Source: DATMER01 sp031390755
Lineage (GTDB): Bacteria; Acidobacteriota; Thermoanaerobaculia; Multivoradales; UBA5704
Length of the DNA stretch: 64,000 nucleotides
Assembly: GCA_031390755.1 (NCBI GenBank)
Contig: JANMTS010000175.1
Coordinates: forward strand, 1-64,000
Direction: 5' to 3'
The translations under genes were made by a program, and so were the position numbers. The notes beneath the pieces are model-generated. The model was not told the origin of the DNA and did no database searches. It saw only the letters and a program-made list of their open reading frames with translations. This document shows, piece after piece, positions 28,762-36,424 of this stretch; the stretch's first letter is position 1, and each line of letters begins with the position of its first letter.

Positions 28762-30525
28762 ATGGCACTAGTCGACGAGCATGCGCCTCACGCAGTCGGT
28801 CACGCCGATGACCATCACGAATTAGGCTTCTGGGAGAAGTACGTCTTCTCCCAGGACCACAAAGTGATCGGCATTCAGTATGCCTTCACTTCGCTGTTGT
28901 TCCTCTTCTTCGGCTTCACCTTGATGATGTTCATGCGCTGGCAGCTTGCCTTTCCGGGCAGGCCGCTGCCGATCCTGGGCAAGATCTTCGGGCAGACGTT
29001 CGCGCCCGGCGGGATCATGCTGCCCGAGCTGTACAACCAGCTCGGCGCCATGCACGGCACCATCATGGTCTTCCTGGGGATCGTGCCGCTCGCGGTCGGC
29101 GCCTTCGGAAACTACCTGGTGCCGCTCCAGATCGGTGCGCCCGACATGGCGTTCCCGAAGCTCAACATGGCGAGCTACTGGACGTACTTCATCGGCGGCG
29201 TGCTGATGCTGGGCAGCTTCTTCGCTCCGGGCGGGGCGGCCAGCTCGGGCTGGACCTCCTACCCGCCGCTGTCGAACCTCGCCGGCGCCGGCCAGACGGT
29301 CTGGCTCTTCGGCATGCTGGCGCTGATCATCTCGTCCCTTCTGGGATCGACGAACTTCATCGTGACCATCGTCCAGCTCCGGGCTCCGGGCCTGACCTGG
29401 ATGCGGCTGCCGTTCTTCGTCTGGGCGCAGTTCGTGACCTCGTTCCTGCTGCTGCTGGCCTTCCCGGCCCTGCAGGCGGCGGCCGTGCTCCAGATGATGG
29501 ACCGCATCTTCGGCACCAGCTTCTTCCTGCCGAGCGGCCTCGTGGTCTCGGGCCAGGTGCTGGAGGTCTCCGGCGGCGGCAGCCCGCTGCTGTGGCAGCA
29601 CCTGTTCTGGTTCCTGGCGCACCCCGAGGTGTACGTTCTGATCCTGCCGGCGTTCGGCATCATCGCCGAGGTGATCGCGAACAACACCCGCAAGCCGCTG
29701 TGGGGCTACAAGTCGATGGTCTACTCCATCAGCTTCCTCGGCTTCATGTCGTTCATCGTGTGGGCGCACCACATGTTCATGACCGGCATGGGCACGGTGA
29801 TGAGCACCTTCTTCCAGACGACGACGATGATCATCTCGATCCCGTCGGTGGTCGTGCTGACGGCGCTCATCATCTCGCTCTGGGGCGGCTCGATCCGGTT
29901 CAACACGCCGATGCTGTTCGCGCTGGCGTTCCTGCCGATGTTCGCGATCGGGGGTCTGACGGGCCTGCCGCTCGGCCTCGCGCCGACGGACATCCACCTG
30001 CACGACACCTACTACGTCATCGGCCACTTCCACTACGTGGTGGCGCCCGGCACCATCTTCGCGATGTTCGCGGGCATCTACTACTGGTTCCCGAAGCTGA
30101 CCGGCAGGAAGATGAGCGAGCTTCTGGGGAAGCTCCACTTCTGGTCCTCGTTCCTGTTCATCAACGGCGTGTTCATGCCGATGTTCATCCAGGGTCTGGC
30201 CGGTGTGTCGCGGCGCCTCTATGACGGCGGCATGGCGTACTCCCACGCCCAGGATGTCCTGCACTGGAACAAGGTGATGTCGATGTCGGCCTGGGGCCTC
30301 GCCCTGGCCCAACTGCCCTTCATCATCAACCTGTTCTGGAGCATGGCCAAGGGCAAGAAGGTCGGAGACAACTACTGGGACGCCACGACGCTGGAGTGGG
30401 CGGCCACGACCTCGCCGCCGCTCGCGCACGGCAACTTCGCGGAGATCCCGACCGTGGTGCGCGGACCCTACGACTACAGCCTGCCCGGCGCGCCCGTGGA
30501 CTTCGTGCCGCAGCACCGGGGCTAG
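28762..30525 (+). CDS. ctaD: Cytochrome c oxidase subunit I, A1-like
   Basis: A 587-residue catalytic subunit. The ligand segment reads WFLAHPEVYVLILPAFG; the HPEVY glutamate is the D-channel residue of A1-type oxidases, in contrast to YSHPAVY in the other oxidase here. WAHHMFMTGM holds the CuB histidines, and HDTYYVIGHFHYVV the heme ligands. The start ATG has GGAGG 10 nt upstream, which decides against the longer upstream frame. The N-terminus is His/Asp-rich. Confidence 0.94.
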   Translation: MALVDEHAPHAVGHADDHHELGFWEKYVFSQDHKVIGIQYAFTSLLFLFFGFTLMMFMRWQLAFPGRPLPILGKIFGQTFAPGGIMLPELYNQLGAMHGTIMVFLGIVPLAVGAFGNYLVPLQIGAPDMAFPKLNMASYWTYFIGGVLMLGSFFAPGGAASSGWTSYPPLSNLAGAGQTVWLFGMLALIISSLLGSTNFIVTIVQLRAPGLTWMRLPFFVWAQFVTSFLLLLAFPALQAAAVLQMMDRIFGTSFFLPSGLVVSGQVLEVSGGGSPLLWQHLFWFLAHPEVYVLILPAFGIIAEVIANNTRKPLWGYKSMVYSISFLGFMSFIVWAHHMFMTGMGTVMSTFFQTTTMIISIPSVVVLTALIISLWGGSIRFNTPMLFALAFLPMFAIGGLTGLPLGLAPTDIHLHDTYYVIGHFHYVVAPGTIFAMFAGIYYWFPKLTGRKMSELLGKLHFWSSFLFINGVFMPMFIQGLAGVSRRLYDGGMAYSHAQDVLHWNKVMSMSAWGLALAQLPFIINLFWSMAKGKKVGDNYWDATTLEWAATTSPPLAHGNFAEIPTVVRGPYDYSLPGAPVDFVPQHRG

Positions 30526-30537
30526 AGAGGAACGGAC

Positions 30538-31131
30538 ATGGAGATTCCCTATACCTCAGAGACGCGCCCCGACACCGGGCTGTACAACGCGAAGCTGGGC
30601 ATCTGGCTGTTCCTCGCTTCGGAGGTCATGCTCTTCGGCGCGCTGTTCTCGTCGTACATCCTGCTGCGCACCGGCGCGCCGGTCTGGCCGCATGGACGCG
30701 ACCTCGGTCTGAACGTGCCGCTGGCCACGCTCAACACGATGATCCTGATCGGCTCGTCCGTGACGATCCTCCTCTCCTGGGTGTCCCTGCGGCTCCACGA
30801 CGTGAAGAAGTTCCGCCTGTACATGGGCCTCACCCTCCTGTGCAGCCTGGGCTTCCTGGTCATCAAGTACTTCGAGTACATGGAGAAGATCCACCACGGC
30901 CACCTGCCGAGCTTCAACACCTTCTTCGCCATCTACTTCACGTTGACCGGCCTTCACGGCCTGCACGTGATCGGCGGCATGGTGGTCAACGGCTACCTCT
31001 GGGGGCCGGGCCTGAAGCTCTGGCACAAGGATCCCCAGCGGTTCACCAACCGGGTCGAGGTCGCGGGCCTCTACTGGCATTTCGTCGACCTGGTGTGGAT
31101 CTTCCTGTTCCCAACCCTCTACCTGCTGTAG
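30538..31131 (+). CDS. ctaE: Cytochrome c oxidase subunit III
   Basis: A 197-residue membrane protein with five helices and family stretches NAKLGIWLFLASEVMLFGAL and YWHFVDLVWIFLFPTLYLL. It is shorter than the first cluster's subunit III because it lacks the His-rich N-terminus and the central loop insertion. It starts 12 bp after subunit I. Confidence 0.93.
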   Translation: MEIPYTSETRPDTGLYNAKLGIWLFLASEVMLFGALFSSYILLRTGAPVWPHGRDLGLNVPLATLNTMILIGSSVTILLSWVSLRLHDVKKFRLYMGLTLLCSLGFLVIKYFEYMEKIHHGHLPSFNTFFAIYFTLTGLHGLHVIGGMVVNGYLWGPGLKLWHKDPQRFTNRVEVAGLYWHFVDLVWIFLFPTLYLL

Positions 31132-31147
31132 GCCTCGGGAGGACGAG

Positions 31148-31453
31148 ATGTCGCAGACGCACGATGTCGAGACGATCCGCAAGGAGACGAAGACCTACAT
31201 CAAGGTCTTCCTCTCGCTGGCGGTGCTGACGGTCCTCACCGTGGCGGTCAGCTACTTCCACATGCCGCCGGTCGCGGCGATCGGGGTCGCTCTTCTGATC
31301 GCGAGCTTCAAGGCGTCGCTCGTGGCCGGTTTCTTCATGCACCTGTCCCACGAGAAGAAGCTGATCTATTGGATTCTGCTGCTGACCGTGGCCTTCTTCC
31401 TCGTGCTGCTGGTCTGGCCGTCGCTCAACATGTGGAACCAGAGGGATCTATGA
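31148..31453 (+). CDS. ctaF: Cytochrome C oxidase subunit IV family protein
   Basis: A 101-residue protein with three helices and the diagnostic IASFKASLVAGFFMHLSHEKK segment. It is paralogous to the gene at 9.0-9.3 kb. The stop overlaps the next small gene (ATGA). Confidence 0.9.
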   Translation: MSQTHDVETIRKETKTYIKVFLSLAVLTVLTVAVSYFHMPPVAAIGVALLIASFKASLVAGFFMHLSHEKKLIYWILLLTVAFFLVLLVWPSLNMWNQRDL

Positions 31454-31665
31454 GCCTCTCGCTCCGGTCGTTCCACCTGTTTTTCATTGCAGCCTCCGTC
31501 GCCCTGTCGGTGATGGTGGGAGTGTGGGGCGTCCAGGGCTGGATGGCGACGAAGCAGTCGGGGGATCTCTCTCTCGGCGGTTTCTTCTTTGTGGCCGCCG
31601 TCGTGCTTTCCGTCTACGGGCTCAAGGTACGAAGGAAGCTCCGCGACCTGGATTCCGAGGACTAG
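31450..31665 (+). CDS. Small two-helix membrane protein of the oxidase operon
   Basis: A 71-residue protein with two hydrophobic helices (about 8-30 and 40-58) and a basic end (LKVRRKLRDLDSED). The ATG overlaps the subunit IV stop, implying coupled translation. No known family recognised; its position suggests an oxidase assembly or accessory role. Confidence 0.75.
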   Translation: MSLSLRSFHLFFIAASVALSVMVGVWGVQGWMATKQSGDLSLGGFFFVAAVVLSVYGLKVRRKLRDLDSED

Positions 31666-31678
31666 GAGGAGGCTGGCC

Positions 31679-31963
31679 ATGCGGAACCTAGGATCGATCT
31701 CCAGGATGTCGGGCGCGGCGGCTGTGGCGTTGGCTCTGGCCCTGCCGCAGATCGCCTCGGCGTGCGCGACCTGCTTCGGTGCGGCGGACGCTCCGATGAC
31801 CAAGGGAATGAACAACGCCATTCTGATGCTCATCGGCGTGGTGGGTATTGTCTACGTCGGGATCGGCAAGGTGGTCCTCGATTTCCGGCGGCGCTCCAGG
31901 CGCATTGCCGAGAACGAGCGGCCCCAGCCCCAACTGCGCGTCATTCGCGGAGAGAAAGAGTGA
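31679..31963 (+). CDS. Small CATCFG membrane protein of the oxidase operon
   Basis: A 94-residue protein with a signal-like hydrophobic stretch (about 10-26) leading directly into ASACATCFGAADAPMTKGMNNAI. A membrane helix (about 48-65) and a basic cytoplasmic tail follow. The C-x2-C pair is placed at the periplasmic membrane edge, so a copper or redox role is possible. The SD AGGAGG lies upstream. The TGA overlaps the subunit II ATG. Confidence 0.8.
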   Translation: MRNLGSISRMSGAAAVALALALPQIASACATCFGAADAPMTKGMNNAILMLIGVVGIVYVGIGKVVLDFRRRSRRIAENERPQPQLRVIRGEKE

Positions 31964-32850
31964 TGCAGACGACAAACTACGGTCTCAATCTTTACCTTCC
32001 CGAGGCGGCGTCCACTCATGCGACGCAACTCGACAATCTGACGGCGCTGGTTCACTGGTTCATGCTGGCGATGTTCGTGGGCTGGGGCCTCTTCTTCGTC
32101 TACACCCTGTTCCGCTTCCGCAAGGGGCGCAACCCGGTGGCTAGCTACGAAGGAGCCAAAGGCCACTTCTCGACCTATGGTGAGGCCGGAATCGTGCTGG
32201 TGGAGGTCATCCTGCTGGTCGCCTTCGCCGTGCCGATCTGGGCGAACCGGGTCAACGACCTGCCGGCGGAATCCGAAGCCGTTGTCGTCCGGGTCGTTGG
32301 CGAGCAGTTCGCCTGGAACGTTCACTATCCCGGTCCGGATGGCGTTTTCGGCCGGACCGATGTGAAGCTGATCCAGACCGGGACGAATCCTCTGGGAATC
32401 GACCGCACCGACTCGGCGGCCCAGGACGACATCACGACGATCAACCAACTGCACCTGCCGGTCGATCGCAAGGTGCTGATCCATCTGAGCAGCAAGGACG
32501 TGATCCACAGCCTCTACCTGCCTCAGATGCGGGTGAAGCAGGACGCGATCCCGGGAATGGTCATCCCGATCTGGTTCGAGGCCTCCAAGGTGACGCCGGA
32601 GGAGAACACTCTGCCCGGCTGCGCCGTCGGCTCGAAGTGCTGGGAGATCGCCTGCGCCCAGCTCTGCGGAATCACCCACTACCGCATGCGCGGCTTCTAC
32701 CAGATTCACGACGCGGCCGGCTATGAGAAGTGGCTGGCTGACAACGCCCCGGCCCCTGCGGTTATGGCAGCTCCTGTAGTTCCGGTGGCTCCGGCCACGA
32801 CGGAGCCGGCGCCTGCTGACGCGCCTACTGCCGGAGCTCCCACCCCGTAA
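31963..32850 (+). CDS. ctaC: Cytochrome c oxidase subunit II without heme domain
   Basis: A 295-residue protein with two N-terminal helices (about 24-46 and 68-88) and a cupredoxin domain. The CuA loop is CAQLCGITHYRM, supplying Cys, Cys, His and Met; the upstream His is in DVIHSLYLP. There is an extra loop (RTDVKLIQTGTNPLG and following) inside the domain. Unlike the first cluster, no cytochrome c is fused; instead a Pro/Ala-rich tail ends the protein. It probably receives electrons from a separate carrier. Confidence 0.93.
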   Translation: MQTTNYGLNLYLPEAASTHATQLDNLTALVHWFMLAMFVGWGLFFVYTLFRFRKGRNPVASYEGAKGHFSTYGEAGIVLVEVILLVAFAVPIWANRVNDLPAESEAVVVRVVGEQFAWNVHYPGPDGVFGRTDVKLIQTGTNPLGIDRTDSAAQDDITTINQLHLPVDRKVLIHLSSKDVIHSLYLPQMRVKQDAIPGMVIPIWFEASKVTPEENTLPGCAVGSKCWEIACAQLCGITHYRMRGFYQIHDAAGYEKWLADNAPAPAVMAAPVVPVAPATTEPAPADAPTAGAPTP

Positions 32851-32897
32851 GGCCTTCTTCCCTCCTCCGGCCCGCGCCCGGGGGAGGGAGACTCCGC

Positions 32898-33323
32898 ATG
32901 ATGCTCGACGTTCGCGATCTGCCCGCGCTCAACGCCATCCTGAACAGCTGCTCCGCTCTGCTTCTGCTGACGGGTTACATCCTGATCCGCAGCGGACGGC
33001 GCAATGCCCACCGCAACGTGATGATCGCCGCCCTGGTCTGCTCGACCCTCTTCCTCACGTCGTACCTGATCTACCACGCCCAGGTGGGATCGGTGCGGTT
33101 TCAGGGCACCGGAATGGCGCGCACGATCTACTTCTCGATCCTGCTGACCCACACCGTCCTGGCCGCCGCCGTCCCGGTGCTGGCCATCATCACCGTCGTC
33201 CACGCCTGGAAGAAGCGGTGGTCGAAGCACACGCGCCTCGCCAAGTGGACGCTGCCGATCTGGCTCTATGTCTCGGTGACCGGGGTCGTCGTGTACTGGA
33301 TGCTGTACCAGATGACCTGGTAG
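32898..33323 (+). CDS. DUF420 membrane protein
   Basis: A 141-residue protein with four helices and the DUF420 pattern: NAILNSCSALLLLTGYILI, then HRNVMIAALVCSTLFLTSYL, and HTRLAKWTLPIWLYVSVTG at the end. DUF420 genes commonly end cytochrome oxidase operons and are thought to help assembly. A GGGGGAGGGAG SD-like run precedes the ATG. Confidence 0.9.
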   Translation: MMLDVRDLPALNAILNSCSALLLLTGYILIRSGRRNAHRNVMIAALVCSTLFLTSYLIYHAQVGSVRFQGTGMARTIYFSILLTHTVLAAAVPVLAIITVVHAWKKRWSKHTRLAKWTLPIWLYVSVTGVVVYWMLYQMTW

Positions 33324-33454
33324 CCCGCGGAGGCTTCGCCGCGATTGACGAGCGAGCCCTGCGGTTCGGCTCAGATCGCTCAGACCTGGACGGTCCCCCC
33401 GTTCCGCTTGAGCTACACTGGACGGACTGCGCCCATTCCAGCAGGAGGTCGACG

Positions 33455-35182
33455 ATGTTCCAGCTCGCGAGCTTCCATCCCGTCAAGACATCCTTCACCG
33501 CGCTCCTCGCGCTGTCGTTCCTGGCAAGCCCTGCGCTCGCCCAGGAGACGGCCCAGACCGCCCAGACCGCTCAGGCCGCTCAGACCGTTCAGACCGTTCA
33601 GGAGACGCCGCCCGTCGAGGAGACCTTCGCCGATCAGATCGAGGTGAGCCTGGTCAACCTCGAGGTCGTCGTCTCCGACAAGAGCGGCAAGCCGGTCCAG
33701 GGTCTCCGGCAGGAGGACTTCGAGGTTCTGGAGGACGGCAAGCCGGTCGAGGTGACGAACTTCTACGCCGAGAGCGGACAGCCGGCCGCGGGGGGGGCGA
33801 CGGCAGCGGTCTCGGAGGATGTGGTGCGGCCGGTCGATCAACGGCTCAACCTGGTGGTCTTCGTCGACGACTACAACATGGAGCCGGCCAACCGGAAGGC
33901 GATCCTCGAAGGAGTGCGGGTTTTCCTGGGCAGGACCCTGGTTCCGGGCGACCGGGTGATGGTGGTCCGCTTCGGACGCACCCTGGAGGTCCGCAAGCCG
34001 TTCACCACGAATCTGGTCGAGGTTCTCTCGGAGCTGGAGGTGGTCGATGAGCTCTCCGGCGACCTGGCGAGCCGGGAGAGCTCGCGGGACCACCAGCTCG
34101 AAGTGGTGTTCGACGCCCTGGAGCTGGGGGGATGGGGAGCGACCGCCGAGGCGCGCATCCGCGAGTATGCCGAGGTCGAGACGTCCTACGTGGCCGCGTC
34201 GCTCAACGCGCTGGAGACGGCGGTCGGCTGGCTCGCCGGAGTGCCGGGCCGCAAGGCGATTCTCTACGCCAGCGACGGCCTGCCGTCGGTGCCGGGCGAG
34301 GATCTGTTCATCTGGGCCGAGGCCCGCTCGGGGTACAAGGCGGGCCAGCGCATCTCGGGCATGAATGCTGGCTCCTACGACGCCTCGGAGCTATTCCGCA
34401 AGGTGACGTCGAAGGCGAGCCGCAACCAAGTGGCGATCTATCCCATTGAGGCGATGGGCGCGCGCTGGGTGCGCGGCACGCGCCTCCAGGAGGCCGGGAT
34501 TCAGAACCGGCAGAACGGGCTCCGCTTCCTGGCGGAGGAGACGGGCGGGCGCACGATGTTCAACGTGTCCCAGGCGGCCGAGGCCCTCCAGGTGATGACG
34601 ACCGAGCTGTCGTCCTACTACTCGATCGGCTATCGGCCGCAGCGCGTCGCCGACGACCGCGACCACAAGGTGGACGTCAAGGTGAAGCGCAAGGGCGTGA
34701 CGGCCCGGCATCGGCGCTGGTACCAGGACAAGCCGGTGAGCGAGGCCGTGGCCGACAGGACCGCCGCAACCATGGCGTTCGGCGCCGACGAGAACCCGCT
34801 CGGAGCGGCGCTGGAGATCGGCCAGCAGACGCCGGCCTCGGCCGAGAGGACGTCGTTCGTGGTGCCGCTACGGGTGAAGGTTCCGATCGGCAAGCTCTAC
34901 CTGGAGCCGAAAGGCGCCAACCGCGAGGGCCGGCTGCGGCTGTTCGTGGTGGCGAGCGGCGAGGGCAAGGTCACGCCGGTGCGGGAGACGAAGGTGGTCA
35001 CGGTCAGGGTGCCCGAGGCCGACTTCGCCGCCGGGACGACGAAGGAGTACGTCTACGAGGTCCGGATCACGCTGGAGAACGGCGCCTACACGGTCGGAGT
35101 CGGCGTGCGCGACGAGCTGGCCACAACCACGTCGTACCTGCAAGGGAAGTTCGAGGCGGGTGGAGTCGCGGCCGGACGTTAG
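33455..35182 (+). CDS. Secreted VWFA-related acidobacterial domain protein
   Basis: A 575-residue protein starting MFQLASFHPV with a Sec signal (cleavage near ALAQE) and a short Gln/Thr/Ala repeat (AQTAQTAQA). The domain typical of Acidobacteria follows: SLVNLEVVVSDKSGKPVQGL, then QEDFEVLEDGKPV and the VFVDDYNM loop in place of a canonical DxSxS MIDAS. A beta-rich C-terminal region of ~130 residues ends the chain. Probably a cell-surface adhesive or scaffolding protein. SD GCAGGAGG. Confidence 0.88.
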   Translation: MFQLASFHPVKTSFTALLALSFLASPALAQETAQTAQTAQAAQTVQTVQETPPVEETFADQIEVSLVNLEVVVSDKSGKPVQGLRQEDFEVLEDGKPVEVTNFYAESGQPAAGGATAAVSEDVVRPVDQRLNLVVFVDDYNMEPANRKAILEGVRVFLGRTLVPGDRVMVVRFGRTLEVRKPFTTNLVEVLSELEVVDELSGDLASRESSRDHQLEVVFDALELGGWGATAEARIREYAEVETSYVAASLNALETAVGWLAGVPGRKAILYASDGLPSVPGEDLFIWAEARSGYKAGQRISGMNAGSYDASELFRKVTSKASRNQVAIYPIEAMGARWVRGTRLQEAGIQNRQNGLRFLAEETGGRTMFNVSQAAEALQVMTTELSSYYSIGYRPQRVADDRDHKVDVKVKRKGVTARHRRWYQDKPVSEAVADRTAATMAFGADENPLGAALEIGQQTPASAERTSFVVPLRVKVPIGKLYLEPKGANREGRLRLFVVASGEGKVTPVRETKVVTVRVPEADFAAGTTKEYVYEVRITLENGAYTVGVGVRDELATTTSYLQGKFEAGGVAAGR

Positions 35183-35201
35183 AGGTCCTGGGGGCAACGT
35201 C

Positions 35202-35291
35202 GTAGGGGCAACCCTTGTGGTTGCCCTGGGCGGGGGAGGTGCGGGATTTCGATCTGACGCGGGCAAGGGCAGGCACAAGGCCTGCCCCTAC
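35202..35291. mobile_element. MITE-like palindromic repeat
   Basis: Terminal inverted repeats GTAGGGGCA and TGCCCCTAC bound 90 bp. Internal segments GCAACCCTTGTGGTTGCCCT and GGGCAGGCACAAGGCCTGCC are self-complementary. This sequence type is, from memory, widespread in several phyla as a short non-coding repeat. Its right end provides the TAG stop (35288-35290, minus strand) of the neighbouring nuclease gene. Confidence 0.7.
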
Positions 35292-36322
35292 AGGTCCGGC
35301 GGACAGTCGAGGGTGTCGACCGTCGTCCCATCGTCTCCCGGCACGGCCGGCTCTCCCAGGAGATACCGGTCGGCGAGCGCGGGCACGTAGACGAACCGTG
35401 CGAAGCCCCGGTGATAGACGATGCCGGGGCTGGTCTCGCGGTAGCTCCGCAGCTGATTGAGCTTCGAGTCGAGGTCGTCGATGAAGTGGAGGACGACCGC
35501 CTCGGCCGTCATGGGCTCCACCGGCGACGCGAACTCCTTCTTCCCCTGATGCGACAGCACGAGGTGCTCCAGCAGGAGCTGGATGTCGGCGGGGAAGCCC
35601 TCGATCGCCGCGCACCGGTCGCGCAGCAGGTCGCGGCCGATCACCACGTGGCCCACCAGCCGGCCTTCCAGGGTGTAGTCGTTGGCGGGCATGGCGCCGA
35701 GCTCGCGCAGCTTGCCGAGGTCGTGGAACAGCGCTCCCACCAGAACGAGATCGCGGTCGATGTCCTGGTAGTGCTCGCAGACGCGCGCCGCCAGCTCGGC
35801 CATGGAGACGGTGTGCTCCAGCAAGCCCCCGCGATAGGCGTGGTGCATGCCCTTGGCCGCGGGATGCTCGCGCAGCGCGGCGCCGTGGACCGCCAGCGTC
35901 TCTTCCGCGAGACGCCTCAGGATGGGACGGTCGACCTTCTCCTGGATCAGACGGTTCAGTCGCATCCAGAGATCGTCGATGTCCTCCGGAGTGGACGGGA
36001 TGAGCAGCGATTCGTCGAAGCCGAACCGGCGGTCGGACTCGTTGGCTTCGCGGCAATCGTCGATGCTGAGCTGGAGCTGGTCGCGGTAGCTCTTCACCGA
36101 GCCGCGGAAGGCGATGAACTTGTGGGCGTCGTACTGCGTGCTCATCGCCGGGCTGTCGGCCCAGACCTTCGCCACCATGGAGCCGCTCGCGTCGGCGATC
36201 TCCATGTCCAGAAAGGTTTTGCCATTGCGGTCCAGGCGCTGCTCCTTCTTGGTGAGCAGCGCGAATCCCTGGACGATGTCGCCGTTTTCCCAGGTGCGGA
36301 TCGGTGTGTTTCGTTTCGGCAT
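35288..36322 (-). CDS. YhaM-like 3'-5' exoribonuclease (OB-fold plus HD domain)
   Basis: A 344-residue protein. The N-terminal OB-fold (GFALLTKKEQRLDRNGKTFL) is followed by an HD-domain phosphohydrolase: HHAYRGGLLEHTVSMAELA, the metal-binding HD in LFHDLGKLRELG and HLVLSHQGKKEF later. This matches the YhaM/CMP-binding-factor family, which degrades RNA and DNA 3' ends. The stop codon comes from the MITE-like repeat. A much longer minus-strand open frame continues upstream as a shadow of the VWA genes. Confidence 0.9.
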   Translation of the reverse strand: MPKRNTPIRTWENGDIVQGFALLTKKEQRLDRNGKTFLDMEIADASGSMVAKVWADSPAMSTQYDAHKFIAFRGSVKSYRDQLQLSIDDCREANESDRRFGFDESLLIPSTPEDIDDLWMRLNRLIQEKVDRPILRRLAEETLAVHGAALREHPAAKGMHHAYRGGLLEHTVSMAELAARVCEHYQDIDRDLVLVGALFHDLGKLRELGAMPANDYTLEGRLVGHVVIGRDLLRDRCAAIEGFPADIQLLLEHLVLSHQGKKEFASPVEPMTAEAVVLHFIDDLDSKLNQLRSYRETSPGIVYHRGFARFVYVPALADRYLLGEPAVPGDDGTTVDTLDCPPDL

Positions 36323-36424
36323 GACTGGGGCCCATAGTAGTCTCTCCGGGCGCCGGTGCCAACCACCTCCGCTGACCCTGGCGGGGGTATCTCCGTGGCA
36401 CCACCCATGCAGCAGGAGCTTCGC

